NCBI RefSeq assembly: GCF_000801315.1
Contig: NZ_CP010054.1
Coordinates: 1,488,001 to 1,552,000 of the forward strand
DNA from: Hymenobacter sp. DG25B
GTDB taxonomy: Bacteria > Bacteroidota > Bacteroidia > Cytophagales > Hymenobacteraceae
Length of the DNA: 64,000 bases
Direction: 5' to 3'
Below the pieces are notes generated by a model, which worked only from the letters and a program-made list of their open reading frames with translations, searched no databases and was not told where the DNA came from. Position 1 is the first letter of the stretch, and each line of letters opens with the position of its first letter. The position numbers and the translations under genes are program-made. Positions 8,774 to 17,441 of this stretch are shown here, piece after piece.

Positions 8774-9469
8774 ATGAAAGCCTTCACTGCCCGTCTGCTG
8801 GCCCGCTTATCGTTAATTACCACGGAAGCGCTGGTGGTAGGGGTGCTTTTGTGGGCGGCGTTGGTGGTGTTTTTCTACCTCACCCGCGTGGTTTTCGTCA
8901 ATAAGTCCGCCACGTTCGACTGGTGGGCTTTTTCCACTTTGGATACGCTGCGCTTTGCCTATCCCGGGCTTACCTCCGGGGTTCTGGTGGTTACGTTTTT
9001 CGCTTCCATGCCTTTTCTGGTGGCTGCCGGCATCCTGGCCCCCGCCGGACTGCTATGGCGCGGGTACAAGCGCGAGGCCTGGGAGCTGCTCTGGGCCGTG
9101 GCCGGGGGCTCCATCCTGAATCAGCTGCTCAAAATCCATTATGAGCGTCTCCGCCCCGATACTGCCTTACTACCGCAAGCTGGGCTGAGCTTTCCCAGCG
9201 GCCACGCCATGATTGGCATGACGCTGTATGGCTGTGTGGCCTGGCTGCTCTGGCGGCACGGCCACCACCCCGCCTGGGCGGCCGCCCTACTATTCTGGAC
9301 GTTCCTGATTGGCTGCTCCCGCGTGTATCTGCACGTGCACTACGCCACTGATGTGCTGGCCGGCTTTGCCGCCGGTTTGGTCTGGCTGATACTGCTACGC
9401 TTTGCCCTGCACCTTTGGGAGCGGATTGTGGGTGTTACGATTAAAGATGAGGTAGAAGCTGGTAAATAG
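8774..9469 (+). CDS. PAP2 superfamily phosphatase, membrane-bound (copy 2)
   Basis: This 231-residue membrane protein is a paralogue of the gene on the other side of the tRNA. It shares the KIHYERLRP, PSGHAMIG and SRVYLHVHYATDVLAG motifs at matching positions, the same helix order and similar flanking residues. The role should be dephosphorylation of a lipid-linked phosphate at the outer face of the inner membrane. The ATG at 8774 gives a start (MKAFTARLLARL) similar to copy 1; an upstream start at 8726 lies in the tRNA trailer. It probably depends on its own promoter, since a terminator lies between it and the tRNA. Confidence 0.88.
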   Translation: MKAFTARLLARLSLITTEALVVGVLLWAALVVFFYLTRVVFVNKSATFDWWAFSTLDTLRFAYPGLTSGVLVVTFFASMPFLVAAGILAPAGLLWRGYKREAWELLWAVAGGSILNQLLKIHYERLRPDTALLPQAGLSFPSGHAMIGMTLYGCVAWLLWRHGHHPAWAAALLFWTFLIGCSRVYLHVHYATDVLAGFAAGLVWLILLRFALHLWERIVGVTIKDEVEAGK

Positions 9470-9483
9470 AGTTAAAGCTAATA

Positions 9484-9617
9484 CTAGTTCCCCTCCTCAG
9501 ATGAGGAGGGGTTAGGGGTGGTTGAAACGGTGGTACGTGTTTTAGAACTAGTGCTAATTGGTCGTTCCACGAAGGTCAACCACCCCTAGCCCCTCCTCAT
9601 CTGAGGAGGGGAATTAG
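9484..9617. repeat. Family A inverted-repeat element, copy 1
   Basis: Two arms of about 50 and 42 bases form an inverted repeat around a loop of about 40 bases. Each arm itself contains a small palindrome of the type CCCCTCCTCA-GA-TGAGGAGGGG and a GGGGTGGTTGA segment. It fills the gap between convergent genes. Further copies lie at 26019, 45564 (collapsed) and 46492. Confidence 0.92.
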
Positions 9618-9655
9618 CTTTCTAGCTTTTACCTCCTGTCTCCTGGCTTCTCACC

Positions 9656-11986
9656 TTATAGCTTCACTTTCACCCGTAGCGCCAGCAGGCCTTTTACGCC
9701 TTGTAGCTCTTCCAGCTCCAGTTCTTCTACCTCCGGCTCCAGCAGATTGCGGTCCTGGAGGTAGTCAATATACTCCATGTACTCGGTAGCTTCCCGTAGC
9801 TGAGTGTACACCAGGGCCAGCTGGCCGGGCTGCGTCAGCCGTTCCCCGGTACCCAGAATGGTGGCTTTGTCGATGCGCTTCTTGATGATTTCGTAGCGGA
9901 TGTTGTAGGTGCCGTCTACATCAAACTGGCGCTCATCCTGCCGGAAGCGGATGCTCAGCGGCTGGCTGTGTACCAGCACCAGCTGGGTGGTTTCCAGCGG
10001 CATGGGCAATTCATTCTTGAGGGCGGCGGTTCGGCGCGTTATTTCCACCATGGTCAGGAGCTGCCACAGGCGGAGGTTTTTCAGAAAAATGAGGTCGAAG
10101 GGCTTATTTTCTACCAGCGCCCCACCCACGTAAATGTTGTACTCCACGCCATCGGTTTTGAAGCGCTGGAAGTAGTGCGGGAACATCTGCTGGGCCTTTT
10201 CTTCCTCTTCGTCCAGGTAGTCGCTCACGGCATCGTTCAGGCGGGTTACGCTTTGCTCAAAGGCTTTGCGCCGCTTGTAGAGAATGCCCAGATCGGGGTC
10301 AATATTGTCCCAGTATTCCGTGAGGATGGTGCGCAGCTCGGGCGTGTTGGTGCCCAGGTACTCAAACAGGGGCTCCACTTCCGTCTTTATTGACTCCAGA
10401 ATGTTGACTTCATCCCCCGTAATAATGCCCTGGCGCAGGCGGCGCAGGTTTTTATTCACGTAGAACTTCAGTTCATCCAGAATAGGCAGCGCCTGAAACT
10501 CAGAAGCTTTTTTCAGCACCTTATTCGCCAGGGATAAATGCTCAATTAAGTCGCCCTGAATGGCCTCGTTGCGGGCGGTGCTGCTGCCCCGGATGTCGGA
10601 AGAGCCATGCAGCGGATACACGTCGTGGAACACAATGGGCTCCATTTCGGCGTTTTTGTTGCCGTCCTCAATCTTCTCCAGCAGGTTCAGGGCGGCATCG
10701 GTAAAGCGCCATTCCATGGTCGGATGGATGGCGGTAAACTTCTCCTTGATAATGGCCTGCACCCGCGTCTGAATATCCTCGGCGTTGCGCTTCACGGCCA
10801 CCGCGAACAAGGGAATAAAGGGGTTCACTTTTTCCAGGCTGAACTCGTCCAGGTCGCCCACGTTGGGGGAGCCCAGCTCCAGCAGGCCCACGGTGTCGTC
10901 GCCGTAAGGCAAAAGGGCTAAAATGGCGCTCCGGATGCCAATACCGAGGATTTGCTGGCGCAGGTCTTCGGGAATATCGGCGGTTTCTACATTTTCCAGC
11001 ACCACGGGCTGCCGTTCCAGCATCAGGCGGGCATATATCTGCCGAAAGCCCGAGCTAACCTCTTGGTTTTGCAGCTGCTTGGTAAGGAAGCTGTGGTTTA
11101 TCTTTCGGCCGAAATCCACGAAAGCGCGCTTCTTCTCATCGTAGGCGGCAATACCCAGCTGCAGGAAGGGGCGGCCAAACAGCACGCGCAGCTTTTCCTG
11201 AATCTGTTCCAGGCGGTCGGAGGCCTGCAGCACGTCGCGCTCCAGCAGGTCGTATTTCAGTTCGGAGAGGATTTCCTGGTCCGTTACATCTACTAGGTGC
11301 ACAATGTTGAAGCCATGCAGCTCAAATAGCTCCGGCGGCAGCATTTCTTTCCAGATATCCAGGCGGTGCAGGTTATGCCCCAGATTTTCAATCTGCTCGG
11401 GGGTAAGCGGAGGGGCTTCGCCTACTACCCGCACCTCAATAAACGACGAGTTTAACTCTACGCCGTAGTGCCGGTACAGGCCAATGCTGTAGTCGGGTAC
11501 AGTGAAGATGACGGTGCTGTTAAGGGGCAGCCGGACACCATATACTTTTTCCAGAATGAGCAGATAGGCAACCCGCGTCATGTACACCTCCATAGTGGAC
11601 GCGTCTATATTCAGCGGCTGTTTTACCGTGTGGTTGGGGTTAAGCAGTACCTCGGCAAAGCGGGGCGTATGGTAAAAGCTGAACCGGGCAAAAGGAGGAG
11701 TCGCGCCGCTGATATCGGCCTGAAAGGAAGCGGGAGGAAACACCGCCAGCATCAGGGTTTCCACCAGGTCGCAGCCACATTCCAGGGCTACCATATCGGT
11801 AATAGCCCCCCGGCTCCAGGCTTCGTTCTGTACCTGGTCCATAATGGCCTGCGCCAGGGCGGCGGTACCTTTATTGGTGTCGTGCACCCGCTCCTGCCAA
11901 TAGGCTATGAGGGGTTCCAGACTAAGGGAAGTAATGAAGGGAAATATCCCGGCCGAGGCCGGTTTTTCTAGAGTCTTAAGCTGCAT
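9656..11986 (-). CDS. Large GAF-domain protein, cytoplasmic, function unknown
   Basis: This protein of 776 residues has no signal peptide or membrane helix. A GAF-like sensor domain lies about residues 290-410 (RQPVVLENVETADIPEDL, AILALLPYGDDTVGLLELGSP). The regions before and after are mixed alpha/beta with long helices, including an acidic helical stretch near DYLDEEEEKAQQMFPHYFQRF. No histidine kinase, GGDEF or DNA-binding domain is visible, so its output is unclear. I recall similar long GAF proteins in Hymenobacter and related genera but no known role. On the minus strand, TACCTTTA at 12031-12038 may be its -7 box. It stands alone, convergent with PAP2 copy 2. Confidence 0.75.
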   Translation of the reverse strand: MQLKTLEKPASAGIFPFITSLSLEPLIAYWQERVHDTNKGTAALAQAIMDQVQNEAWSRGAITDMVALECGCDLVETLMLAVFPPASFQADISGATPPFARFSFYHTPRFAEVLLNPNHTVKQPLNIDASTMEVYMTRVAYLLILEKVYGVRLPLNSTVIFTVPDYSIGLYRHYGVELNSSFIEVRVVGEAPPLTPEQIENLGHNLHRLDIWKEMLPPELFELHGFNIVHLVDVTDQEILSELKYDLLERDVLQASDRLEQIQEKLRVLFGRPFLQLGIAAYDEKKRAFVDFGRKINHSFLTKQLQNQEVSSGFRQIYARLMLERQPVVLENVETADIPEDLRQQILGIGIRSAILALLPYGDDTVGLLELGSPNVGDLDEFSLEKVNPFIPLFAVAVKRNAEDIQTRVQAIIKEKFTAIHPTMEWRFTDAALNLLEKIEDGNKNAEMEPIVFHDVYPLHGSSDIRGSSTARNEAIQGDLIEHLSLANKVLKKASEFQALPILDELKFYVNKNLRRLRQGIITGDEVNILESIKTEVEPLFEYLGTNTPELRTILTEYWDNIDPDLGILYKRRKAFEQSVTRLNDAVSDYLDEEEEKAQQMFPHYFQRFKTDGVEYNIYVGGALVENKPFDLIFLKNLRLWQLLTMVEITRRTAALKNELPMPLETTQLVLVHSQPLSIRFRQDERQFDVDGTYNIRYEIIKKRIDKATILGTGERLTQPGQLALVYTQLREATEYMEYIDYLQDRNLLEPEVEELELEELQGVKGLLALRVKVKL

Positions 11987-12066
11987 ACAGGTAGTGTCCG
12001 GAGCAGACCAACAGGGCCCGCCGAGGCAGATAAAGGTATATACGCAGCCCGGTTCGCGGCGGCTGC

Positions 12067-12624
12067 CTACCGGCTCAGCACCACCGGCTTTTCCTCCGGG
12101 TGGTTAGTAGATGAATATACATCAACCGGCGTGCCGTTTACCAGCAGTTTTTTTCGGCGGTTACGGTAGCAGGTCACGCAGCCATCGGCCTCAAAGTCGC
12201 CGGCAATGTCCAGTTCCGTCAGCTCGTAGCGCAGCTTCTCCTGGCTGTTAGGCAGATACACCGTGTAGTCATAGTCGGGCAGCCGGCGGAGCCCTTTTCG
12301 GGTGAAGGGAGCAGTCTGTTCCAGGAGAATAAAGTCAGCTACAGACGTGGGCAGCCGCACTATCCGTACCGTATCAGGCGCCAGGCGGGCGGTATCAGGA
12401 GAAGTATAGGTAGCCGTTCTGGCCCGGGTCTTCCGAATCAGTAGCACGCTGTCGATTTCCCGGGCCCGAAACCCTTTGCCACTGGCGGAGTCCGTCAGGT
12501 TAAAGCGCAGGTACAGGCTGTCGGCATAGGCATCCTGGCAGTCGACGGCCGAGTTGCCGCAGCAGGCGGCTACCAGCAGCATCAACAGCAATACAAAAGA
12601 AGCGGAGGCAAGGCGGGAAATCAT
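12067..12624 (-). CDS. Predicted lipoprotein, unknown function
   Basis: A 185-residue protein starts with a lipoprotein signal peptide whose lipobox is LVAACC, so it should be anchored in the inner or outer membrane. The mature part contains a charged segment (GKGFRAREIDSVLLIRKT), a pair of cysteines in CVTCYRNRRKK near the C-terminus and no family I recognise. It starts about 100 bp downstream of the T9SS cargo gene on the same strand, with a strong hairpin between them, and is likely a separate unit. Confidence 0.6.
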   Translation of the reverse strand: MISRLASASFVLLLMLLVAACCGNSAVDCQDAYADSLYLRFNLTDSASGKGFRAREIDSVLLIRKTRARTATYTSPDTARLAPDTVRIVRLPTSVADFILLEQTAPFTRKGLRRLPDYDYTVYLPNSQEKLRYELTELDIAGDFEADGCVTCYRNRRKKLLVNGTPVDVYSSTNHPEEKPVVLSR

Positions 12625-12677
12625 CAGCGGTAAAGATAGGGATATGCGCCGGGCCTGCCGGCAGGCACTTATAACAC

Positions 12678-12713
12678 CAGCAGCGCCGGCCCTTTACGGA
12701 GCCGGCGCTGCTG
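12678..12713 (-). terminator. Strong hairpin, probable terminator
   Basis: A perfect 13-bp stem (CAGCAGCGCCGGC / GCCGGCGCTGCTG) with a ten-base loop follows the stop of the gene at 12732 on the minus strand. There is no T run after it, so it may instead slow polymerase or stabilise the mRNA end. Confidence 0.5.
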
Positions 12714-12731
12714 TTACCTGCAAAATGGTGG

Positions 12732-13625
12732 CTATTGTTTCACAAACCGCTTGGTTTCTACTCCACTGCGGGTGGTTATCTTAAAGAAATAAGTGCCACG
12801 CGCCAGATCATCCACCTGCACCGCCTGCGAATAGGTGCCTTTGTTCTGCTTTTGATTGACTACGGTGCGCAGGGCGCTGCCGCGACCATCCAGCAGCTCC
12901 ACGGTTACCGGGCCGGCTTTTTTCACCTCGTAGGTCAGCTGGCTGGTAGCCGCCACCGGGTTAGGATATACGGATGCCTCGTCGCCCACGGCTGGCTGCT
13001 GCTTGTCGTGCCGGGAATGGGTGGGGGCGTTAGGGTTGAGCAGCAGAAAGGAAACAGGCTGGAAGTAGCGGCGCTGCCCACTGTGCTTACGGCCAGCCTT
13101 AGCAGGCGCGTTTTCCGGGGTAGCGGCGGGGTACTTGGCCCGAATAGCCTGCATATCAGTCTGCCACTGGACTTGCTGGGGCTGTACCTCAGCGGCCAGC
13201 TGGCTGATAGCAGCCTGGTACTTCTGCGCCAGGGGCTTTACTTGCTCCAGTATGGCGCGGCGTTGCGTGCGCAGTGCTTTCAGCTGCTCTTTCTGGGCAT
13301 CGGTAAGCGTAACTTTTGCCTGGCCCTGAACCTGCTGGGGCTGGTTAGCAGCCCGGAAGCTACGGCGCAGCTGTTTATCCTGCTTACGCATTGCCTGCAG
13401 CTGCCCGCGGTAGGCGGTAAGCTGGGTTTTATCAGTGGCTGAAAGCTGGGTCTCCAGCTTCTGGCGCTGCTGGCGCACCACGGGCATTACCGTTTGCTGC
13501 AGGTAAGCGTGCATTTCCTGGCGGGCCGGCGACTTGGCCGGGCGGCGGTTTTGGGCAAACGAGGCCGTGGTCAGCAGCAGCACGGCCAGGGCTACCAGCA
13601 GGGACCGAAGGGAGAATGTGTTCAT
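12732..13625 (-). CDS. Secreted helical protein with T9SS type A sorting domain
   Basis: This 297-residue exported protein starts at an ATG at 13625 with a signal peptide ending SFAQ. Residues about 25-150 are long charged and Gln-rich helices, likely a coiled coil, with repeated LKALR and AILEQVK patterns somewhat like CpxP/Spy periplasmic proteins. A basic linker rich in His, Arg and Pro follows. The C-terminus (VYPNPVAATSQLTYEV ... GTYFFKITTRSG ... RFVKQ) is a type A sorting domain for the type IX secretion system. The role of the helical part is unknown. An in-frame ATG five codons upstream is also possible. Confidence 0.75.
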   Translation of the reverse strand: MNTFSLRSLLVALAVLLLTTASFAQNRRPAKSPARQEMHAYLQQTVMPVVRQQRQKLETQLSATDKTQLTAYRGQLQAMRKQDKQLRRSFRAANQPQQVQGQAKVTLTDAQKEQLKALRTQRRAILEQVKPLAQKYQAAISQLAAEVQPQQVQWQTDMQAIRAKYPAATPENAPAKAGRKHSGQRRYFQPVSFLLLNPNAPTHSRHDKQQPAVGDEASVYPNPVAATSQLTYEVKKAGPVTVELLDGRGSALRTVVNQKQNKGTYSQAVQVDDLARGTYFFKITTRSGVETKRFVKQ

Positions 13626-13706
13626 ACTAGGGAAGGGCAAAATGATAAAGTATCGGGTTATGCCCTATAGAGGGAGGAAGCGGGCGTAGGTTTAACCGCC
13701 GGTCAG

Positions 13707-13741
13707 AAAAAAACCGCTACAGAATGCTCTGTAGCGGTTTT
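13707..13741 (-). terminator. Bidirectional rho-independent terminator
   Basis: The stem AAAACCGCTACAGA / TCTGTAGCGGTTTT with an ATGC loop lies downstream of the lipoprotein gene at 13789 on the minus strand, with A and T runs on both flanks. Confidence 0.88.
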
Positions 13742-13788
13742 CCTATATAGCCAGGCTTAAATTCCTGTTGTTGCTGCTGGCTGACTTT

Positions 13789-14493
13789 TTATTCCTCATC
13801 ATCTGCAGCCGGAGTGGCCGGGGCCGGGGTGGGAGCTGCCTCGTACAGGCTGCCCGTGGCTACTTCCTGTTCTTCATCGCCCAACTGCCCGGTATTCAGC
13901 AGGCGGGTGCGCAACAGGGTAGAAGCCGTATCCAGCTGCGTTTTAATTTTAGCCAGCGCGCTTTTCAGGGCTTCCGTATCGGCCAGGCGCGGGCCCATGC
14001 TCTGCGAGTAGCCGTGGTACATAGCCACTTTAATATTAGAGTCGCCGGTACCTTCGTAGGTGCCCAGTACTTCGCCCTTGGCATCTACTACCTGCAGCTG
14101 CGCCCGCACGTGGGTGCGGAAAAACTCCAGGGGTACGCCAAACAGGCTCGGCGTCAGGAAGCCTACCATCTGAATGGCGTGCAGGGCTTTGCCGTGCCGG
14201 CTGGCTTTGGCTTCCAGAATCTGCAGCTTCAGGTAGCCAAACCGCGCGCTGCTATCGTTGCTTTCCAGCAGGTTCTGGGTGGCTTCGCGCTTAAACAGCT
14301 GCGCCGGATCTTCGGGCAGGGAGCCTTCTGTTTTGTCCATGGGCCCGTTTTCTACTCTTACTTCCATCTCCGGGAGCTTAGTGCTCAGCGCCAGCGGCGA
14401 AGGCTGATATAAAAGCTTACTGCCGGAATGGCATCCGCCCAGCATCAACAAAGAAACACTCAATAGCAGGAGTAGAGGTTGGGCCAGGCGCAT
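13789..14493 (-). CDS. Predicted lipoprotein, unknown function
   Basis: This 234-residue protein has a lipoprotein signal peptide with lipobox LGGC. The body is mixed alpha/beta, with FGYLKLQILEAKAS and VVDAKGEVLGTYEGTGDSN suggesting a beta-rich periplasmic domain, then a helical stretch and an Ala/Pro-rich acidic tail ending DDEE. I do not assign a family. It lies alone between two terminators. The AT-rich stretch upstream presumably carries its promoter. Confidence 0.6.
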   Translation of the reverse strand: MRLAQPLLLLLSVSLLMLGGCHSGSKLLYQPSPLALSTKLPEMEVRVENGPMDKTEGSLPEDPAQLFKREATQNLLESNDSSARFGYLKLQILEAKASRHGKALHAIQMVGFLTPSLFGVPLEFFRTHVRAQLQVVDAKGEVLGTYEGTGDSNIKVAMYHGYSQSMGPRLADTEALKSALAKIKTQLDTASTLLRTRLLNTGQLGDEEQEVATGSLYEAAPTPAPATPAADDEE

Positions 14494-14729
14494 GGAGGAT
14501 AGCAGAGTAGAGGTGGCGAAAAAAAGATTTCGAAGTTAACACACTGCCTGCCAGATAGGTGCTGCACAAAATTGTAAAATTTTGGTGTGCTATATAATTA
14601 TAATAACAATTTTAATATTTTTATAAATAATGCCAAATTGATTCACATAAATAGGATATAACTTATTTTTGATTGTTGAGGCTGCCTGTCTTTCCGCCCG
14701 AATTCTATAACACCTGCTCCTAAAATGCA
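14494..14729. other. AT-rich intergenic stretch
   Basis: From about 14560 to 14670 the sequence is nearly all A and T, in sharp contrast with both flanking genes. It lies between the start of the lipoprotein gene and the end of the symporter gene, both on the minus strand. I see no ORF or clear box, and it probably holds the lipoprotein promoter or a UP-like element. Confidence 0.4.
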
Positions 14730-14764
14730 GAATCCCGGCCCTGCATAACGCGGGACCGGGATTC
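14730..14764 (-). terminator. Probable terminator of the dicarboxylate symporter gene
   Basis: The arms GAATCCCGG and CCGGGATTC flank a 17-base loop just downstream of the symporter stop. No long T run follows on the minus strand. Confidence 0.55.
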
Positions 14765-14785
14765 GGAGGTAAGCGGTGGCTAAGA

Positions 14786-16222
14786 CTAGCTTACGTGCTG
14801 CACCAAAGTGCTGTCGGCTTCGGCCAGATCGGTGATGGGCGCCGCGTGGTAGTTGTCTACAAACTCGCCTTCCCACCGCGCAATTACGGCCGAGGCCAGG
14901 CAATTGCCGATGACGTTAACAGCGGTGCGGGCCATATCCATCAGCGCATCAATACCCAGAATAATGAACACCGGCCAGGACGGCAGATTAAATGAAGACA
15001 CGGTAGCCAGCAGAATCACCAGCGAAGCGCGGGGTACGCCGGCCACACCCTTGGAGGTGAGCATCAGCGTGAACACCATGACCAGCTGCTGTCCGAAGCT
15101 GAGCGGCACCCCCGCGGCCTGGGCCACAAAAATGGCGGCCAGTGAGAGGTATAGCGTGGTGCCGTCAAGGTTAAAGGAGTAGCCTGTAGGCATCACGAAG
15201 GCCACCACGCGGCGCGGCACGCCAATACTTTCCATGGCCTCCATGGCCCTGGGCAGCGCCGCCTCCGACGAGGTAGTGGCGAAGGCAATACTCACCGGCT
15301 CGGCAATGGCCTGCACAAAGCGCTTGATGGGAATGCGGGCAATCAGCGCCACCGGCAGCAGAATCAGCAGAATAAAGGCAATGAGTGCGCCGTAGAGCGT
15401 GAGCAGCAGCTGCAAAGCGTTGAGCAGGGGCGCGAAACCCATTTTGCCTACAGTATAGGCAATGGCGCCGCCCACGCCCAGCGGGGCGAAGAACATGACC
15501 ACGTTGGTGAACTTAAACATCACCTCCGAGAGGCTTTCCGACCACTCCAGCATAGGCCGGCGAAACTTGTCCGACACCATAGCCAGGCCAATAGCGAAGA
15601 TGATGGCGAAAACCACCACTTGCAATACCTGTCCGTCAGCTACCGATTTAGCAATGTTTTCGGGGAAGATGTGGGTAATGATGTCGGCTGCGGTCTGCTT
15701 GGGTGCAGTGGCAATGGCGTCATTGGTAGTATTGCCGGCCCGGGCAGCGGCCAGTACTGCGGGGTCCAGCTTGCCGGCCTGCGTGAGGTTAATAGCTGCC
15801 AGCCCGATGAAGAGCGCAAACGTGGTGACAATCTCAAAATATACCAGTGCCTTAACCCCCATGCGGCCTACCTTTTTCAGGTCAGCATGGCCGGCAATAC
15901 CCACCACCAGCGTGGCAAATACCAGCGGCGCAATAATAGTTTTCACCAGGCGCAGAAACACGTCAGACAATACCTTCAGGTTCTGCGCGCCTTCCGGAAA
16001 GTCGGCTCCGGCTTCGGCCCCCACCAGCATGCTGGTTACAATCCAGAACGTGAGGGAGCGGCGTTGCATGGCATAGGCAACGACGGCGGCCAACGCTACC
16101 CAACGGGCGGCCATCGGCAAAGAATCGGGGAGGGTAGCAAGCTGGTACTGATGCAGCAGCGTGATAACTGCGGCCACTAGTAATAAAACGAGAGCCAGAA
16201 GAGCGAGTCGGGAAAACTTCAT
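14786..16222 (-). CDS. Dicarboxylate/amino acid:cation symporter (DAACS family)
   Basis: This 478-residue inner-membrane carrier belongs to the GltP/DctA/EAAT-type family. It shows the reentrant-loop motif FATTSSEAALP, the TM7 motif around PTGYSFNLDGTTLY and the TM8 segment DALMDMARTAVNVIGN, where the conserved Asp, Arg and Asn bind substrate carboxylates. It should import C4-dicarboxylates or acidic amino acids with H+ or Na+. MDMARTAVNVIGN could fit either group. The start at 16222 (MKFSRLALL) is preferred over 16261. A TATCTTTG box lies 37 bp upstream. The gene stands alone. Confidence 0.93.
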   Translation of the reverse strand: MKFSRLALLALVLLLVAAVITLLHQYQLATLPDSLPMAARWVALAAVVAYAMQRRSLTFWIVTSMLVGAEAGADFPEGAQNLKVLSDVFLRLVKTIIAPLVFATLVVGIAGHADLKKVGRMGVKALVYFEIVTTFALFIGLAAINLTQAGKLDPAVLAAARAGNTTNDAIATAPKQTAADIITHIFPENIAKSVADGQVLQVVVFAIIFAIGLAMVSDKFRRPMLEWSESLSEVMFKFTNVVMFFAPLGVGGAIAYTVGKMGFAPLLNALQLLLTLYGALIAFILLILLPVALIARIPIKRFVQAIAEPVSIAFATTSSEAALPRAMEAMESIGVPRRVVAFVMPTGYSFNLDGTTLYLSLAAIFVAQAAGVPLSFGQQLVMVFTLMLTSKGVAGVPRASLVILLATVSSFNLPSWPVFIILGIDALMDMARTAVNVIGNCLASAVIARWEGEFVDNYHAAPITDLAEADSTLVQHVS

Positions 16223-16258
16223 GCGGGCAAATAAGGGACAAACTGGGGGGAATGTCAG

Positions 16259-16266
16259 CAAAGATA
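16259..16266 (-). promoter_or_regulatory. Putative -7 box for the symporter gene
   Basis: Read on the minus strand the sequence is TATCTTTG, 36 bases before the ATG at 16222. A -33 element is not obvious. Confidence 0.5.
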
Positions 16267-16385
16267 GGTTTTTGGGCTAGGTAAGCGTAGCTTCTGCTGC
16301 AACAGAAGCTGCCACCGGCTTTTCCCCTCGGTCTATTTCCGCGTTATTTGATGCCCAATGCCCGGCTCTTTTTCCGGCTGCCTTT

Positions 16386-17441
16386 ATGCTTCACTGGTCT
16401 TTGCACCCCCGCACGCTGCCGCTGCGCTATACCTGGAAAATATCCCGCAACGCCTCCACTGAGAAGGTAAATCTGCTGGTGCGCGTGGGGCGGGAGGGCA
16501 ATGGCGGGCCCGCCGGCTGGGGCGAGGCGGCCCCCAACGTGCGCTACGGGGAAACGCCGGAAAGCCTGCAGGCCGATTTTGCCCGACTGCTGACGGCCGG
16601 CCTGCCGCACGTAGAAGATGAGCAGGACTTGCAGGAGCTGCTGCACACGCAGCAGCCCGCCCACGCGCTGCGCTTTGCCCTGGAATCAGCTTTTATTCAC
16701 TACGCCGCCGCCCGGCTGGGGCAGTCAGTAGGAAAGTACCTGGGCGTGCAGGCGGCGCCGGGCCCGGTGCCCACGGCCTTTTCACTGCCCATTATGGAGC
16801 CCGGCGCGGTGCCGGAGTTTGTGCGCACGCATGCGGTAGCCCGCTTTCCGCTGCTTAAGCTGAAGGTGAACCAGGAAAGCGGCTATGCCTTGCTGCAGGC
16901 CCTGACCCAATGCCTGCCCGGCCACCCGCTCCTGATTGATGGCAACGAAGCCTGGCAGGAGCCCGACAGCCTGCTGCAATTTCTGGAGCAGACCCAAACG
17001 CTGCCCGGCCTGCAGGTGCGCCTGCTGGAGCAACCCCTGCCCGCCGCCTGCACCGATGCCTACCGCTACCTGCGCCCGCGCAGCCCGTTCCCGGTTTTTG
17101 CCGATGAGTCAGTAACGGATACGGCCGAATTTGCCGAAGTAGCACGGCAGTTTCATGGCGTGAACATGAAACTAATGAAGGCCGGCGGATACCGCAACGG
17201 CCTTCATATTCTAAAGCAAACCCGTGCCCACGGGCTGCAAACCATGCTGGGCTGCATGGTAGAAACTTCCCTGGGTATCTGGTCGGCGCTGCAGGTAAGC
17301 CCGCTGGCCCAGGTCTGCGACCTGGACGGGTTCCTGATTGTGCGCGACGAGCCATTTGGCCTGGTGCAGGAAAACCAAGGGTTGCTCACCGCCCAGGCGG
17401 CGCTGCCTGCCCTGCACCAGGTGCCCCCAACCGTTATTTAA
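16386..17441 (+). CDS. Dipeptide epimerase (L-Ala-D/L-Glu epimerase type), enolase superfamily
   Basis: This 351-residue enzyme has the enolase-superfamily layout. A capping domain is followed by a barrel bearing the KLKVN lysine motif, three metal-binding acidic positions in DGNEAW, EQPL and ADES, and the second lysine in MKLMKAGG. The GCMVETSLG segment near the C-terminus is typical of dipeptide epimerases, which recycle murein peptides by epimerising L-Ala-D-Glu. The substrate could be another dipeptide. The last eight bases overlap the end of the convergent DUF6799-type gene. Confidence 0.88.
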   Translation: MLHWSLHPRTLPLRYTWKISRNASTEKVNLLVRVGREGNGGPAGWGEAAPNVRYGETPESLQADFARLLTAGLPHVEDEQDLQELLHTQQPAHALRFALESAFIHYAAARLGQSVGKYLGVQAAPGPVPTAFSLPIMEPGAVPEFVRTHAVARFPLLKLKVNQESGYALLQALTQCLPGHPLLIDGNEAWQEPDSLLQFLEQTQTLPGLQVRLLEQPLPAACTDAYRYLRPRSPFPVFADESVTDTAEFAEVARQFHGVNMKLMKAGGYRNGLHILKQTRAHGLQTMLGCMVETSLGIWSALQVSPLAQVCDLDGFLIVRDEPFGLVQENQGLLTAQAALPALHQVPPTVI

